64,000 nt of DNA from Streptomyces sp. CC228A (GCF_021390935.1 NZ_JAJPUI010000003.1:558001-622000), one strand, 5' to 3'. Shown: positions 45,065-55,983, counted from the stretch's first letter. Notes: generated by a model from the letters alone, not told the origin. Translations and numbers: made by a program.

Positions 45065-46404
45065 CGGCGGCGGACGGCTTCGACCCGGCGGCCGAGGCCG
45101 CCCGCGCCACCGCGCGGATCCTGCACGACACCCTGCACGGGACGGACCGCGGGGTGGTGGTCGACTCCCCGCCGGGTGCGGGCAAGTCGACGCTGGTGGT
45201 GACGGCGGCGCGCGAACTGGCGGCGGCGGGACGGCCCCTGATGATCGTGGCGCAGACGAACGCGCAGGTCGACGACCTGGTGCTGCGGCTCGCGGAGAAG
45301 GAACCGGGGCTGGAGCTGGGGCGGCTGCACTCCAGTGACAGCGACCCGTACGACCGGGCGCTGGACGCGCTGGACACCGTGCGGAAGTCGGCGAAGGCCG
45401 CGGACCTGGCGGGGCTGCCGGTGGTGCTGTCTACGGCGGCGAAGTGGGCGCACGTGAAGGGTGTCGAGCCGTGGCGGCACGCCATCGTGGACGAGGCGTA
45501 CCAGATGCGCTCGGACGCGCTCCTCGCCGTGGCGGGCCTGTTCGAGCGGGCGCTGTTCGTCGGTGACCCCGGGCAGCTCGACCCGTTCTCCGTCGTCACG
45601 GCCGACCAGTGGGCGGGGCTGTCGTACGACCCGTCGGCGAGCGCCGTGTCGACGCTGCTGGCGCACAACCCGGAGCTGCCGCAGCACCGGCTGCCGGTGT
45701 CGTGGCGGCTGCCCGCGTCGGCGGCGCCGCTGGTGTCCGACGCGTTCTACCCGTACACGCGCTTCCGCGCGGGCACGGGCCCGCAGGACCGTCGGCTGAC
45801 GTTCGGGGCGCGGGGCGACGGCTCCCCGGCGGACCGGGTGCTGGACGAGGCGGCGGAGTCGGGGTGGGGGCTGCTGGAGCTGCCCGCCCGCCACACGCCC
45901 CGCACCGACCCTGAGGCGGTGCGGGCGTGCGCGCTGGTGGTGCGCCGCCTCCTGGACCGGGGCGCAGCCGCGGTCAGCGAGCGCGCGGACGGGCCGGTGC
46001 CGCTCACCCCGGACCGGGTCGCCGTCGGCACGGCCCACCGGGACCAGGCGGCGGCGGTCCGCGCGGCGCTGCACGACCTGGGGGTGCCGCCGGGCGTCAC
46101 GGTGGACACGGCGAACCGGCTGCAGGGGCGCGAGTACGACCTGACGGTGGTGCTGCACCCGCTGTCGGGCCGCCCCGACGCGACGGCGTTCCACCTGGAG
46201 ACGGGCCGCCTGTGCGTCCTCGCCTCCCGCCACCGGCACGCGTGCGTGGTGGTGTGCCGCGCGGGCGTGGCGGAGCTGCTGGACGAGCACCCCTCCACGG
46301 AACCGGTGCAGCTGGGTGTGACGGTGAAGTTCCCGGACGGCTGGGAGGCGATGATGGCCACGTGGGACCACTGGTCCGAGCACCGCGTCAGCTGGCGCCC
46401 CTGA
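45061..46404 (+). CDS. Superfamily-1 (Upf1/Dna2-like) DNA/RNA helicase
   Basis: 447 residues from the GTG at 45061 (GTGA overlap). Helicase motifs in order: I VVDSPPGAGKSTLVVTA, Ia IVAQTNAQVDDLVLRL, II RHAIVDEAYQMRSD, III LFVGDPGQLDPFS, IV-like PVSWRLPASAAPLVSD, V TVDTANRLQGREYDLTVVL and VI GRLCVLASRHRHACVVV. The layout and the AAA_11/AAA_12-like halves point to SF1B. Motif VI has ASRHRH in place of the usual VA-T-RAR, a modest deviation. It is the last gene of the operon and presumably unwinds DNA for the Cas4/RecB-like nuclease. Confidence 0.9.
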   Translation: MTAADGFDPAAEAARATARILHDTLHGTDRGVVVDSPPGAGKSTLVVTAARELAAAGRPLMIVAQTNAQVDDLVLRLAEKEPGLELGRLHSSDSDPYDRALDALDTVRKSAKAADLAGLPVVLSTAAKWAHVKGVEPWRHAIVDEAYQMRSDALLAVAGLFERALFVGDPGQLDPFSVVTADQWAGLSYDPSASAVSTLLAHNPELPQHRLPVSWRLPASAAPLVSDAFYPYTRFRAGTGPQDRRLTFGARGDGSPADRVLDEAAESGWGLLELPARHTPRTDPEAVRACALVVRRLLDRGAAAVSERADGPVPLTPDRVAVGTAHRDQAAAVRAALHDLGVPPGVTVDTANRLQGREYDLTVVLHPLSGRPDATAFHLETGRLCVLASRHRHACVVVCRAGVAELLDEHPSTEPVQLGVTVKFPDGWEAMMATWDHWSEHRVSWRP

Positions 46405-46879
46405 ACCGCGCCCCCTCGGCCGGGTGCCCCGGCGGGGCCGTACGGGCCGGCTGCCCGCAGCCGCCGGGACGGGCAGCCGCCGCCGGACGCGGCACCGCCA
46501 GGACAGGCAGCCGCCGCCGGACGCGGCACTGGCAGGACGGGCGGGCGAGCGGGGAAGCCGCGTGGCCGAGCGCCGCGGCCCGGCCGCGCTGTCCCGGGCC
46601 CCGCGTCCGGGCACGGGCGGGCAGCACGGGACGTGCGGGCGGCCGTGCCCGCTCCGCGCCGGGCCGCCGGGTGAGCCGCGCGCCCGCCGCGTCACCGGAG
46701 GGGCCCCGGGGCCGGGGGCGCGGAGACCGGCGTCACCGGGGCAGCGAGGTCACCGGGGCGCGGGCACCGGCGTCACCGGGGCAGCAAAGTCACCGGGCGG
46801 CGGCGGGGCCGGGGGCGCGGGCACCGGCGTCACCGGCGCAGCAAGGTCACCGGGGCGCGGGGGGCGGCGGGGCACGGGG
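46405..46879. repeat. GC-rich tandem repeats between convergent genes
   Basis: Two arrays. At about 46475-46540 a unit containing CAGCCGCCGCCGGACGCGGC occurs twice in a row. At about 46715-46880 a unit containing GGCACCGGCGTCACCGG, GCAGC and GGTCACCGG recurs about three times. No gene is recognisable between the helicase and the membrane protein. Confidence 0.75.
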
Positions 46880-48393
46880 TCACCGACGTCCCGGGGCGTC
46901 GGGGAGGCGTTCGTACACCGTGACCCGGCGGCCCCGTACCTGGTGGTCGGCCACCGCCGTGAAGTGCTGCTCCAGCACGGACGCCTTCGCCTTGTCCCTG
47001 GCGCCCGCCACCGGCCTCGCCACCTGCTCCGCGTCCGTGACGAGCAGGATGCGCCGCTGGGCCAGCATCGCGGCCCGTATCCGGTCGGGCGCGGCCTCCT
47101 CGCCCTTCAGCGTGGCGGACTCCTCGGGGCTCCGCGCGAGCGCGACGTCCCGCAGACCGGCGACGGCGTCGGGGGAGACGAGCCCGGTGTCCCGCCGGGC
47201 CGCCGGGAGGTAGACGACTGCGTCACCGGGTTGCTTCACCCGCCGCACCTGCGCGGCTATGGCGAGGACGTCGTCCACCCGGCTCGCCGGGGACCGCTTG
47301 GCCAGGGACTGCGGCAGCAGGGCCAGCGCCGCCGCCGCGACGAGCACGGGCACCAGCCACGGCGCCGCCCGCGGTGACCGCGGCGCGGCCGCGCGTACCA
47401 GCGCGGCGAGGGCCGCGCCGATCAGCAGGGCCAGGCCCAGCAGGCTGAACAGGACGTACCGGTCCACGTACAGCGGCTTGACCAGGGACAGGCCGATGAG
47501 ACCGGTCTGCGGCACCGCGAGCAGCGGCAGGCCGACGGACGCCGCGGACAGCCTGCCCCGGCGCGGGCGGTCGGCCAGGGCCCCGAGCGCGCCGATCGCC
47601 AGCAGGACGGCGGGGCCGATCATCATGTGCCACGTCAGCGGCGGTATCCAGGACACCTGGCCGGACTGGCCGCGGCTGTAGAGGACCAGCGGCAGGACCG
47701 CGGTCGCGGCGGCCGCCGAGGCCGCGGCCCAGCGCAGCAGCACCCGCCGCTCCGGGCGCACCCACAGCAGCGTCACGAGATGCGCCGGCAGGACCAGCAG
47801 CGAGAGCCAGTTGAGCAGGCCGCACACGGCGACCGCGCCGCCGTAGGCCGCCCAGCGGGCCGGGCTTCCGCGCCCCTGGAGCGCGTCCACGAGCAGCAGT
47901 GTCGCGAGCCCCGCCCCGGCCGCGACCAGGGCGTAGGGGCGTCCTTCCTGGAGGTGGAACTGGACGGCCGGGAGCAGGCCGAGCACGAGACCTCCGCCGA
48001 GGCCGGCCCACGCGCCGCCAGCCGGTGGCCGAGGGCGGCCACGCAGCCCGCCGCCGCGGCGACGGCGAGCACGGACGGCAGGCGCAGGGTGGTGGTGCCG
48101 GGGCCGAAGCACGCGAAGAGGCCGTGCATGAGCAGGTAGTAGAGCCCGTGGACCACGTCGACGTGCTCCAGCATGCGCAGGATGTCGGCGGTGGACCGCC
48201 GGGCCACCTGCCAGGTGGCGGCCTCGTCGCGCCACACGCTGTCCTGCCGGGAGAGCCCCCACAGTCCGAGGGCGACGGTCCACAGCACCGGCACCGGCCA
48301 CAGGGGTGTCCGGCGGCGCACGGCGGAGCACACGCGGTCGGCGGCGCGCCGGCCCTCGGTGGTCCGTCCGCCCGGTGACGGCTTGTGCAGCAT
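46880..48393 (-). pseudogene. GT39-like polytopic membrane glycosyltransferase, frameshifted
   Basis: From the ATG at 48393 (GCAGGGGGGAG upstream): PVLWTVALGLWGLSRQDSVW then RDEAATWQVARRSTADILRM, with the acidic D-E after the first helix typical of the GT-C fold. The frame changes near 48020. After it come VQFHLQEGRPYALVAAGAG and many helices (YGGAVAVCGLLNWLSLLVLP, ALLIGAALAALVRAAAP). The soluble tail is VYERLPDAPGRR. GT39/ArnT-like proteins transfer sugars from polyprenyl carriers outside the membrane; substrate unknown. Confidence 0.75.
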
Positions 48394-48689
48394 GGCGCTC
48401 CCCCCTGCGGGCCCCCGCCCGAAAAGCACATGATCATCCCTATGGTCGGGAGGAGGTTAATCGAACGGCGCGGGCGCACGACCGGCGGGGGACGCCCGAC
48501 CCGAGGGGGCCGGTCGCGGCGCGCCCCCGGTGCGCCGCCCCGGCCGGAAAGCGCCGCGCCGCGGCCGGGGCAGGGGCGGATGCGGCCGCCGCGGGGTGTC
48601 CGGACGCGGTCTTGCGGGAGGCGGGACAATGGTCGGTGGCCGTGGGGAACCGGAACAGCGGCCGGGTCATCGGATGTGGGGAGTCGTCA

Positions 48690-49046
48690 ATGGCGGAAAC
48701 CGAGCGGAGCGAGCAGCAGCGGCGGCTGAGGCCGGGCCCTCTGCTCTTCGAACCTGCGGCGGCCGCCTCCGACCCGGAGCACTTCTTCGACCTGGAGTCG
48801 ATCGAGGACCCCCGCGAGCTCCTCTCCCGCTCGACCGAGCTCGCGCTCGCCTTCCGGGCCGCCGCCGACCGGGCCATGGAGTACCAGGCGATCGCGGCGG
48901 CGCAGCTCGCCGACCCGCGCCGCTTCGACCGGCTCACCACCGCCGACATCGCGGCGCGGGCGGAGTGGACCGAGGACTACGCGCAGCGGATGGTCGACTT
49001 CGGACGCGACCTGGTCAAGGGCGGCGGTCAGACCCCGGACGAGTGA
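48690..49046 (+). CDS. Conserved Streptomyces protein of unknown function (118 aa)
   Basis: The ATG at 48690 has GGGGAG 7 nt upstream. The product is acidic and helical: RPGPLLFEPAAAASDPEHFF, DLESIEDPRELLSRSTELAL, AFRAAADRAMEYQAIAAAQL and AEWTEDYAQRMVDFGRDLVK. No motif of known function. No signal peptide or membrane helix. The 48394-48689 stretch before it shows no gene. Confidence 0.7.
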   Translation: MAETERSEQQRRLRPGPLLFEPAAAASDPEHFFDLESIEDPRELLSRSTELALAFRAAADRAMEYQAIAAAQLADPRRFDRLTTADIAARAEWTEDYAQRMVDFGRDLVKGGGQTPDE

Positions 49047-49194
49047 AACCGGGCACCCCGCCGTTGACCGGATGCGGGCCGCACCCCGCAGGGGACATAT
49101 GCCGGGGGCGAACGATAGCGGCTCGCTCCCCGGTTTGTCCTCGATTCCGGGAACTCAGCGGGTTCGACCCGTCACAGCCGGTAGACCTGGACGC

Positions 49195-49866
49195 ATGAGC
49201 ACCTGGCTGCGCCACGAGACCCCGCTGCCCCCCGTCCACGGCGACGACGCCCGCGCCGCCCGCCGCGCCGCCCCCGTCCGGCGGCCGGCCGGCGGCTGCG
49301 GTCCGCAGCACGCCACGCAGGTCACCGCGGAGGGCGTGGACTGGCTCGTGTCCGCCTCGGCCTACCCGGACTCCACGCTGGCGCTGTGGGAGGCGCGCCC
49401 CACCGCGCCCGCCGTGCTGCCGTGCGGCCGCGCCTTCGACGTCGTGAACGTCCCGGCGTTCTTCGGGCGGCGCCTGCTGGACCGGCTCTGGGACGAGGGG
49501 CCGGGCTCCGGGCCGGTCGCCGCGCACCGCGGGCGGGTCCTGCTGCTCGCCGCCCCCGGCACCGCCCGCCGGCTGCCGTCGCTGCTGGACTGGGAGGAGT
49601 GGGGCGGCGCCGTCCCGCCGCTGCTGTGCCACGGCGCGGGCGACGCCGTGACCGTCCCGCCCCTCGTCCCCTGCGCCGGCACCGCGGACGGGCCCCGCTG
49701 GCTCGTCGCACCCGACACCCGCTCCCCGTGGCTGCCCGGCCCCGAGGTGCTGCTGTGGGCATGCGTCCGCGTGGCGCGCGCCACATCGGGCCGGGACGTG
49801 CGGGTATCGATTTCGCCAGTCCAGGATCCGGGTGCTAATGTCTACGACGTCAGCAGGCGCCGCTAG
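49195..49866 (+). CDS. Prim-pol-like (bifunctional DNA primase/polymerase N-terminal) protein
   Basis: 223 residues from the ATG at 49195; the ribosome binding site is weak. GVDWLVSASAYPDSTLALWE, LPCGRAFDVVNVPAFFGRRL, GRVLLLAAPGTARRLPSLLD and WLVAPDTRSPWLPGPEVLLW are typical of the Streptomyces proteins annotated as bifunctional DNA primase/polymerase, although catalytic acids are not evident. The end, ANVYDVSRRR, is encoded up to the first bases of the following tRNA-Lys: the stop TAG is the TA of positions 8-9 plus the next G of the tRNA. This overlap is a recurrent arrangement in relatives as far as I recall. Confidence 0.75.
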   Translation: MSTWLRHETPLPPVHGDDARAARRAAPVRRPAGGCGPQHATQVTAEGVDWLVSASAYPDSTLALWEARPTAPAVLPCGRAFDVVNVPAFFGRRLLDRLWDEGPGSGPVAAHRGRVLLLAAPGTARRLPSLLDWEEWGGAVPPLLCHGAGDAVTVPPLVPCAGTADGPRWLVAPDTRSPWLPGPEVLLWACVRVARATSGRDVRVSISPVQDPGANVYDVSRRR

Positions 49867-49930
49867 CTCAGTTGGTTAGAGCAGCTGACTCTTAATCAGC
49901 GGGTCCGGGGTTCGAGTCCCTGGCGGCGCA
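49857..49930 (+). tRNA. tRNA-Lys (anticodon CTT), copy 1
   Basis: Acceptor GCGCCGC (49857-49863) pairs with GCGGCGC (49923-49929), discriminator A at 49930. D-arm GCTC...GAGC, anticodon arm GCTGA-CTCTTAA-TCAGC, T-loop TTCGAGT. CCA is not encoded. The 5' end overlaps the stop of the prim-pol-like gene. Identical to the tRNA at 62791. Confidence 0.96.
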
Positions 49931-49936
49931 CAGACG

Positions 49937-49970
49937 GAAGAAGCCCCTCGCGGAAGCGGGGGGCTTCTTC
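49937..49970 (+). terminator. Terminator after tRNA-Lys copy 1
   Basis: GAAGAAGCCCC (49937-49947) pairs with GGGGCTTCTTC (49960-49970), 11 bp, loop of 12 nt, starting 7 nt after the tRNA. It also lies 16 nt before the stop of the convergent protease gene, so it may serve both. Confidence 0.85.
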
Positions 49971-49985
49971 GTGCGGCGGAGGGGC

Positions 49986-51230
49986 CTACGGGGTGACCTT
50001 CACCGTCCACGTGCCGGTCTCCGTCCGGTCCACGACCTCGACCCGGGTCGTCTCCCCGGGCACCGTGAACGCCTCGCCCACCCCCAGGGGCGCGTCCGCC
50101 AGCGGCGGGTACACCGAGCGGTCCCGGCAGGCGTCCGTGAGGGGATGCGCGTCGATCACCTCCACCGGGCCGGCGCCGGACGCCGCCTCGCCCCGCACCC
50201 GGTAGACCAGCACGCCCTCCGTGCACGCCCCGAGGTCGTTGCCGACCGCGCCGCGCGCCTCGACGGCCAGGGCGCTGTGGGGCCCGGTCCGCACCACCGC
50301 CAGCCGGGTGCCCGGGGTCGTCCCGCGCACCGGCCGGGCCGCGAGCGGCTCCAGGGAGAGCACCTCCGGTCCCCGCACGCAGCGCACCTGCCGCTCCCCC
50401 AGCCAGCCCAGCTTCCACTTGTGCCAGCCCAGGAACTCCGGGGCCAGCGCGAACTGGCTGCCCATGACGTCCCAGTCGCCGACGTACGTGTCCCAGTCGC
50501 CCTTCCCGTCCACCGGGCGGTGGTACAGGTCGGGCAGGTCGAAGACGTGACCGGTCTCGTGCGCGAGGACGTTGCGGTCCGGCGGGTTCCGTTCGAACAG
50601 CGTCACCACCCGGGCGATGTCCGCGCCGTCGGCCCGCAGCGGGGTCCGCAGATTCACGACCTTCGTCGCGTCGGAGTCCACGCCCGGCGCGTCCGGGTCC
50701 GCGACCAGGTAGACGATGTCGTAGCGGGAGAAGTCCACCACCGGGTCCGCCACCGCCAGCGCGTCCCGCAGGTAGGCGGCGCGCCGGTCCGGCGCCCAGT
50801 CGCGTTCCACGGCGTACGCGGTCGACGCCCGCGGCATGCGGAGCCAGCCCTCGCGAGGGTGGGCCCGCAGCGTGAACCGGCCGTAGGAGGCCCGCTCGAA
50901 GAAGCGGCTGGTGTCCGGGAAGTACGAGGCCGCGATCTCCGCCGTACCGGTCAGCGGCCGGGAGTCGGGGAAGGACAGGAACAGCATCACCGCGTCCAGC
51001 CTCCGCTCGGGCTTCGGGTACGCGGTGTTCCAGGTGTCGAGACCCAGGGAGTGGTGCGCCGCGGTGCGCGGCAGGGCGCAGGAGCCCGGCGCGTCGGCGG
51101 CCGCCGACGGGCCCGCCACCAGTCCGGTCGCGGCGATGGCCGCCAGGCAGAACAAGCCCGCCGCCGCGGCGCGCAGGCTCGGGCGGTGCACTCCCTCGGG
51201 TGGTTGCGGGGGCGGCTGCTGACCCTGCAC
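49986..51230 (-). CDS. Secreted M6-family zinc metalloprotease
   Basis: About 414 residues from the GTG at 51230, chosen because GGAGG lies 5 nt upstream (longer in-frame starts to 51266 exist). A signal peptide LRAAAAGLFCLAAIAATGLV ends near SAAADAPG. The M6 part: LDAVMLFLSFPDSRPLTG, YFPDTSRFFERASYGRFTLR and the zinc site NVLAHETGHVFDLPDLYH (HExxH plus D). SQFALAPEFLGWHKWKLGWL follows, as in immune inhibitor A-like proteases. A C-terminal beta domain ends TGTWTVKVTP. Extracellular proteolysis; substrate unknown. Confidence 0.88.
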   Translation of the reverse strand: MQGQQPPPQPPEGVHRPSLRAAAAGLFCLAAIAATGLVAGPSAAADAPGSCALPRTAAHHSLGLDTWNTAYPKPERRLDAVMLFLSFPDSRPLTGTAEIAASYFPDTSRFFERASYGRFTLRAHPREGWLRMPRASTAYAVERDWAPDRRAAYLRDALAVADPVVDFSRYDIVYLVADPDAPGVDSDATKVVNLRTPLRADGADIARVVTLFERNPPDRNVLAHETGHVFDLPDLYHRPVDGKGDWDTYVGDWDVMGSQFALAPEFLGWHKWKLGWLGERQVRCVRGPEVLSLEPLAARPVRGTTPGTRLAVVRTGPHSALAVEARGAVGNDLGACTEGVLVYRVRGEAASGAGPVEVIDAHPLTDACRDRSVYPPLADAPLGVGEAFTVPGETTRVEVVDRTETGTWTVKVTP

Positions 51231-51561
51231 GTCGACCTCCGTACGGGAAACGTGATGTCTCACCACCCTGTGAGGATTTGCCGCCGTACGTCCTGTTCCA
51301 CTGCACCAGCCGGGTGATCGGCGACACTCCCGGCCCCCGCGGACTCTTCACCGACAGTCACAACCGGTCAGAGGAGGATCGACCCCCGCCACACCCGCGC
51401 AGAAACGATCGTCCCGGGGCGGGGGGTCGGGGACCCGTTGTCCACAGGGCGCCAAGGTCGCTGGAACGGCCCCATGGGAGCCCTCTATGATCGGCACACT
51501 TTCCCAGCCTGACCTGGCCCGACCACATTTGTACGTCACAACTGCCCTGCGGGAGCGAGCG
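51231..51561. promoter_or_regulatory. Divergent intergenic region before the GGDEF-EAL gene
   Basis: Holds the promoters of the protease (minus) and probably the GGDEF-EAL gene (plus). CGACCCCCGCC (51380-51390) can pair with GGCGGGGGGTCG (51418-51429) with one bulged G, a possible leader hairpin. No binding site recognised. Confidence 0.4.
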
Positions 51562-51917
51562 GTGAACGGAACTCCAGAAGGACCGGGACACACGGCAGTC
51601 GCACAGCTCGGCACCGCCCGGCTGTTCCGACTGGCGATCACTCAGCGTGACAGCGCCAGGTCGGCGCACCCGGCCGGCAGACCCGCGGGCCGCCCGGGAC
51701 TCGCGGCGGTGCCCGGCGCCGCCCCCTGCGCCGACTCCCCCGGCGCCCGCCCCGCCGGCCGCACGGCGGGCCCCGGCGGCTTCCCGGCCGGGTCCGGTAC
51801 GGCGGGTTCCGGGACGGCGGCCGCCGCGGGCGGAGGACCCGGTCCCGGCCCGGTGAGCGGCGCGGATCCGGTGGCGCGGCCCCGGGCCGGCGCGTCCGGC
51901 GCCCCCGCACGGTCCGC

Positions 51918-53987
51918 GTGCTGCGCGCCGCCCCCGGCACCATGACCGGCCTGGCCGCCGCCCTCGCGACGGGTCCCGCCGCGGGCCCCGCCACCGGTGC
52001 CGGGTCCCGCCCGGCGGGACCGGGCGGCGGCGCGGTCCCCGCCGTCCCCCGCGGCCGTACCGCGGCCGCCGCCCGCCCCGCCGCCCCGGGGGCCTCCCCC
52101 GCCGCCGGCTCCGGTGCGGCCCCCGCCCCCGGCACGGACCCCGCGGCGGGCGCGCTGCCGCACCCGCAGGGCCCCGCCCGCACGGGCCCCGCCGCCGTAC
52201 CCGCCGCAGGCACCGCACCGGCACCGGCACCGGCGTCCGGGGACGCCCCGGCGGCCGCCGCGCCCGGTGAACTGCGGGACATCGGCGCCGCGTTCAGGAG
52301 CGCGCAGCTCGCCATGGCCGTGGTCGACCCGGAGGGGCTGGTCGTCAGCGCCAACGACTCCCTCGCCGCCCTCCTCGGCACCGACCGGTCGTCCCTGCGC
52401 CGCCAGGCCGCCGCCGACCTGGTCGACCTGGCCGCCGACCGCCGCACCTGGCACGCCTACCACGAGGTGCTCCGCGGCCACCGGTCCCGCCTCCGGTGCA
52501 CCCGCCGCCTCAAGCACCCCGACGGGCACTCCGTGTGGACCGAGGTGACGGTCGCACCCGTGCCCGGCGGCCGCAGCGTCCTGCTGTCGGTCGCCGACAT
52601 CAGCGACCGCCGCGCGCTCCAGGCCCGGCTGCGCCACCTCCAGATGTACGACCCCGTGACCCGGCTGCCCAACCGCACGCTGTTCTTCGAGCGGCTGACG
52701 TCCGCGCTGGAGAACTCCTCGTACGACGGGTACGAGGACGGGGGCACCGGGCGGATCGGGCTCTGCTACCTCGACCTGGACGGGTTCAAGGCCGTCAACG
52801 ACACGCTCGGCCACCGGGTGGGCGACCAGTTGCTCGCCGCCGTCGCCGGCCGCCTCGCCGAGTGCGCGGACAACGACCCGCACACCCGCGGCGGCCACCT
52901 CGTGGCGCGGCTCGGCGGTGACGAGTTCGCCGTGCTCGTCGAGGACGCGGCCGGCACCGAGCAGCTCACCGACCTGGCCGGCGCGCTGCTCGCCGCCGTG
53001 CAGGAGCCGTTCGACCTGGCGGGGCAGCGGCTGTCGGTGTCGGCCTCCATCGGTGTCGTGGAGCGGGCCGCCGCCGGCACCAACGTCAACGGGCTGATGC
53101 AGGCCGCCGACACCACGCTCTACTGGGCGAAGGCCGACGGGAAGGCCCGCTGGACGCTCTTCGACCCGGAGCGCAACGCCCACCGCATGACGCGGCAGGC
53201 GCTCTCCTCCCATCTGCGGCCGGCCGTGGAGCGTGGCGAGTTCGCCCTCGCCTACCAGCCGCTGGTGGGGATGGCGGACGGCACCGTCCGCGGTGTGGAG
53301 GCGCTGGTCCGCTGGAACCACCCGCGGTTCGGCACCCTGGCGCCGAATCGGTTCGTCGGGATCGCGGAGGAGGACGGCTCCATCGTGCAGCTGGGGCGGT
53401 GGGTGCTGCGGACCGCGTGCCGCCAGGCCCGCAGCTGGCAGCAGGACCACCCCTCGGAGCCGCCACTCTTCGTCAGCGTCAACGTCGCCGTCCGCCAGGT
53501 GTGGGACTCCGACCTGGTGGCGGACGTCGCGCAGATCCTGGGCGAGACCGGGCTCGCGCCGCGGCTGCTCCAGCTGGAGCTGACCGAGTCGGCCGTGATG
53601 GGTTCGGCGGGGCGGCCCCTCCAGGCCCTGCAGGCGCTCAGCGACATGGGGGTGCGGATCGCCATCGACGACTTCGGCACCGGCTACTCGAACCTCGCCT
53701 ACCTCAGCAGGCTGCCCGTGTCCGTGCTGAAGCTGGACGGGTCGTTCGTACGGGGCTTCCAGGACGAGGCGCACCCGAACCCCGCGGACGAGGTCATCGT
53801 CGAGGCCATGGTGGACCTCGCACACCGGCTGGGGCTGACCGTCACCGCCGAGTGCGTGGAGACCGCCGGGCAGGCGGCGAGGCTGCGGCGGATCGGCTGC
53901 GACACCGGTCAGGGCTGGCTGTACTCGCGGGCGGTGGACCCGGAGCGCATCGCGGAGATGATCCGGGTCGGCGCGAGGACGGCCTGA
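51918..53987 (+). CDS. PAS-GGDEF-EAL c-di-GMP turnover protein
   Basis: 689 residues as read from the GTG at 51918. The true start may be a GTG at 51562 (GGGAGCGAGC upstream) joined through a frameshift in the Pro/Ala-rich N-terminus. PAS: FRSAQLAMAVVDPEGLVVSA to SVADISDRRALQARL. GGDEF: YDPVTRLPNRTLFFERL ... LVARLGGDEFAVLVED, intact active site; the product-inhibition RxxD site reads RGGH, so it is degenerate. EAL: GVEALVRWNHPRFG, LTESAVM, AIDDFGTGYSNLAYLSRLP and TAECVETAGQAARL, all catalytic acids present. Both cyclase and phosphodiesterase look competent. c-di-GMP controls BldD and WhiG/RsiG in Streptomyces; pGpG produced here would be finished by Orn at 3.2 kb. Confidence 0.9.
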   Translation: MLRAAPGTMTGLAAALATGPAAGPATGAGSRPAGPGGGAVPAVPRGRTAAAARPAAPGASPAAGSGAAPAPGTDPAAGALPHPQGPARTGPAAVPAAGTAPAPAPASGDAPAAAAPGELRDIGAAFRSAQLAMAVVDPEGLVVSANDSLAALLGTDRSSLRRQAAADLVDLAADRRTWHAYHEVLRGHRSRLRCTRRLKHPDGHSVWTEVTVAPVPGGRSVLLSVADISDRRALQARLRHLQMYDPVTRLPNRTLFFERLTSALENSSYDGYEDGGTGRIGLCYLDLDGFKAVNDTLGHRVGDQLLAAVAGRLAECADNDPHTRGGHLVARLGGDEFAVLVEDAAGTEQLTDLAGALLAAVQEPFDLAGQRLSVSASIGVVERAAAGTNVNGLMQAADTTLYWAKADGKARWTLFDPERNAHRMTRQALSSHLRPAVERGEFALAYQPLVGMADGTVRGVEALVRWNHPRFGTLAPNRFVGIAEEDGSIVQLGRWVLRTACRQARSWQQDHPSEPPLFVSVNVAVRQVWDSDLVADVAQILGETGLAPRLLQLELTESAVMGSAGRPLQALQALSDMGVRIAIDDFGTGYSNLAYLSRLPVSVLKLDGSFVRGFQDEAHPNPADEVIVEAMVDLAHRLGLTVTAECVETAGQAARLRRIGCDTGQGWLYSRAVDPERIAEMIRVGARTA

Positions 53988-54085
53988 GCCCGGCGGACGC
54001 GTGAGAACCGCCCCCGACCGGGAGGATGTGGTCTCTCCGGTCAGGGGCGGCGGTGTGGGGGGCGGCCGTCATGGGGCCTTGCGGG

Positions 54086-55786
<1,701 letters not shown>

Positions 55787-55868
55787 GGGGGGCCTCCGAG
55801 GGGGGCGAAGCGGGGTGCGCGATGCGGAAGTTGGAGCATTGATAGCCACCGCCGCCCGCGCCCGTCAA

Positions 55869-55896
55869 TGGTCTGAACCAAACGAGGACTAGACCA
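55869..55896. promoter_or_regulatory. DasR-responsive (dre-like) elements upstream of the chitinase
   Basis: TGGTCTGAACCA (55869-55880) matches the dre consensus TGGTCTAGACCA except for the two central bases and keeps its dyad. A second element, GACTAGACCA (about 55887-55896), conserves the right half. In S. coelicolor such paired elements control chitinase promoters through the GntR repressor DasR, released by glucosamine-6-phosphate. Confidence 0.75.
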
Positions 55897-55983
55897 ATTC
55901 GCGCAGGAAAGCCCTCGTCAGAGCCCCTCCCGGGTCCCACCGAGCCGCTCGCCACCGGGGGTGACGAGCGGTTTAAGGTTCAC

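Noticed and set aside
42285..46404. Type IV or orphan CRISPR-Cas locus because of the Cas4-like nuclease
   Set aside because: No repeat array, Cas1, Cas2 or effector gene is nearby; Cas4-like folds are also found in repair nucleases.
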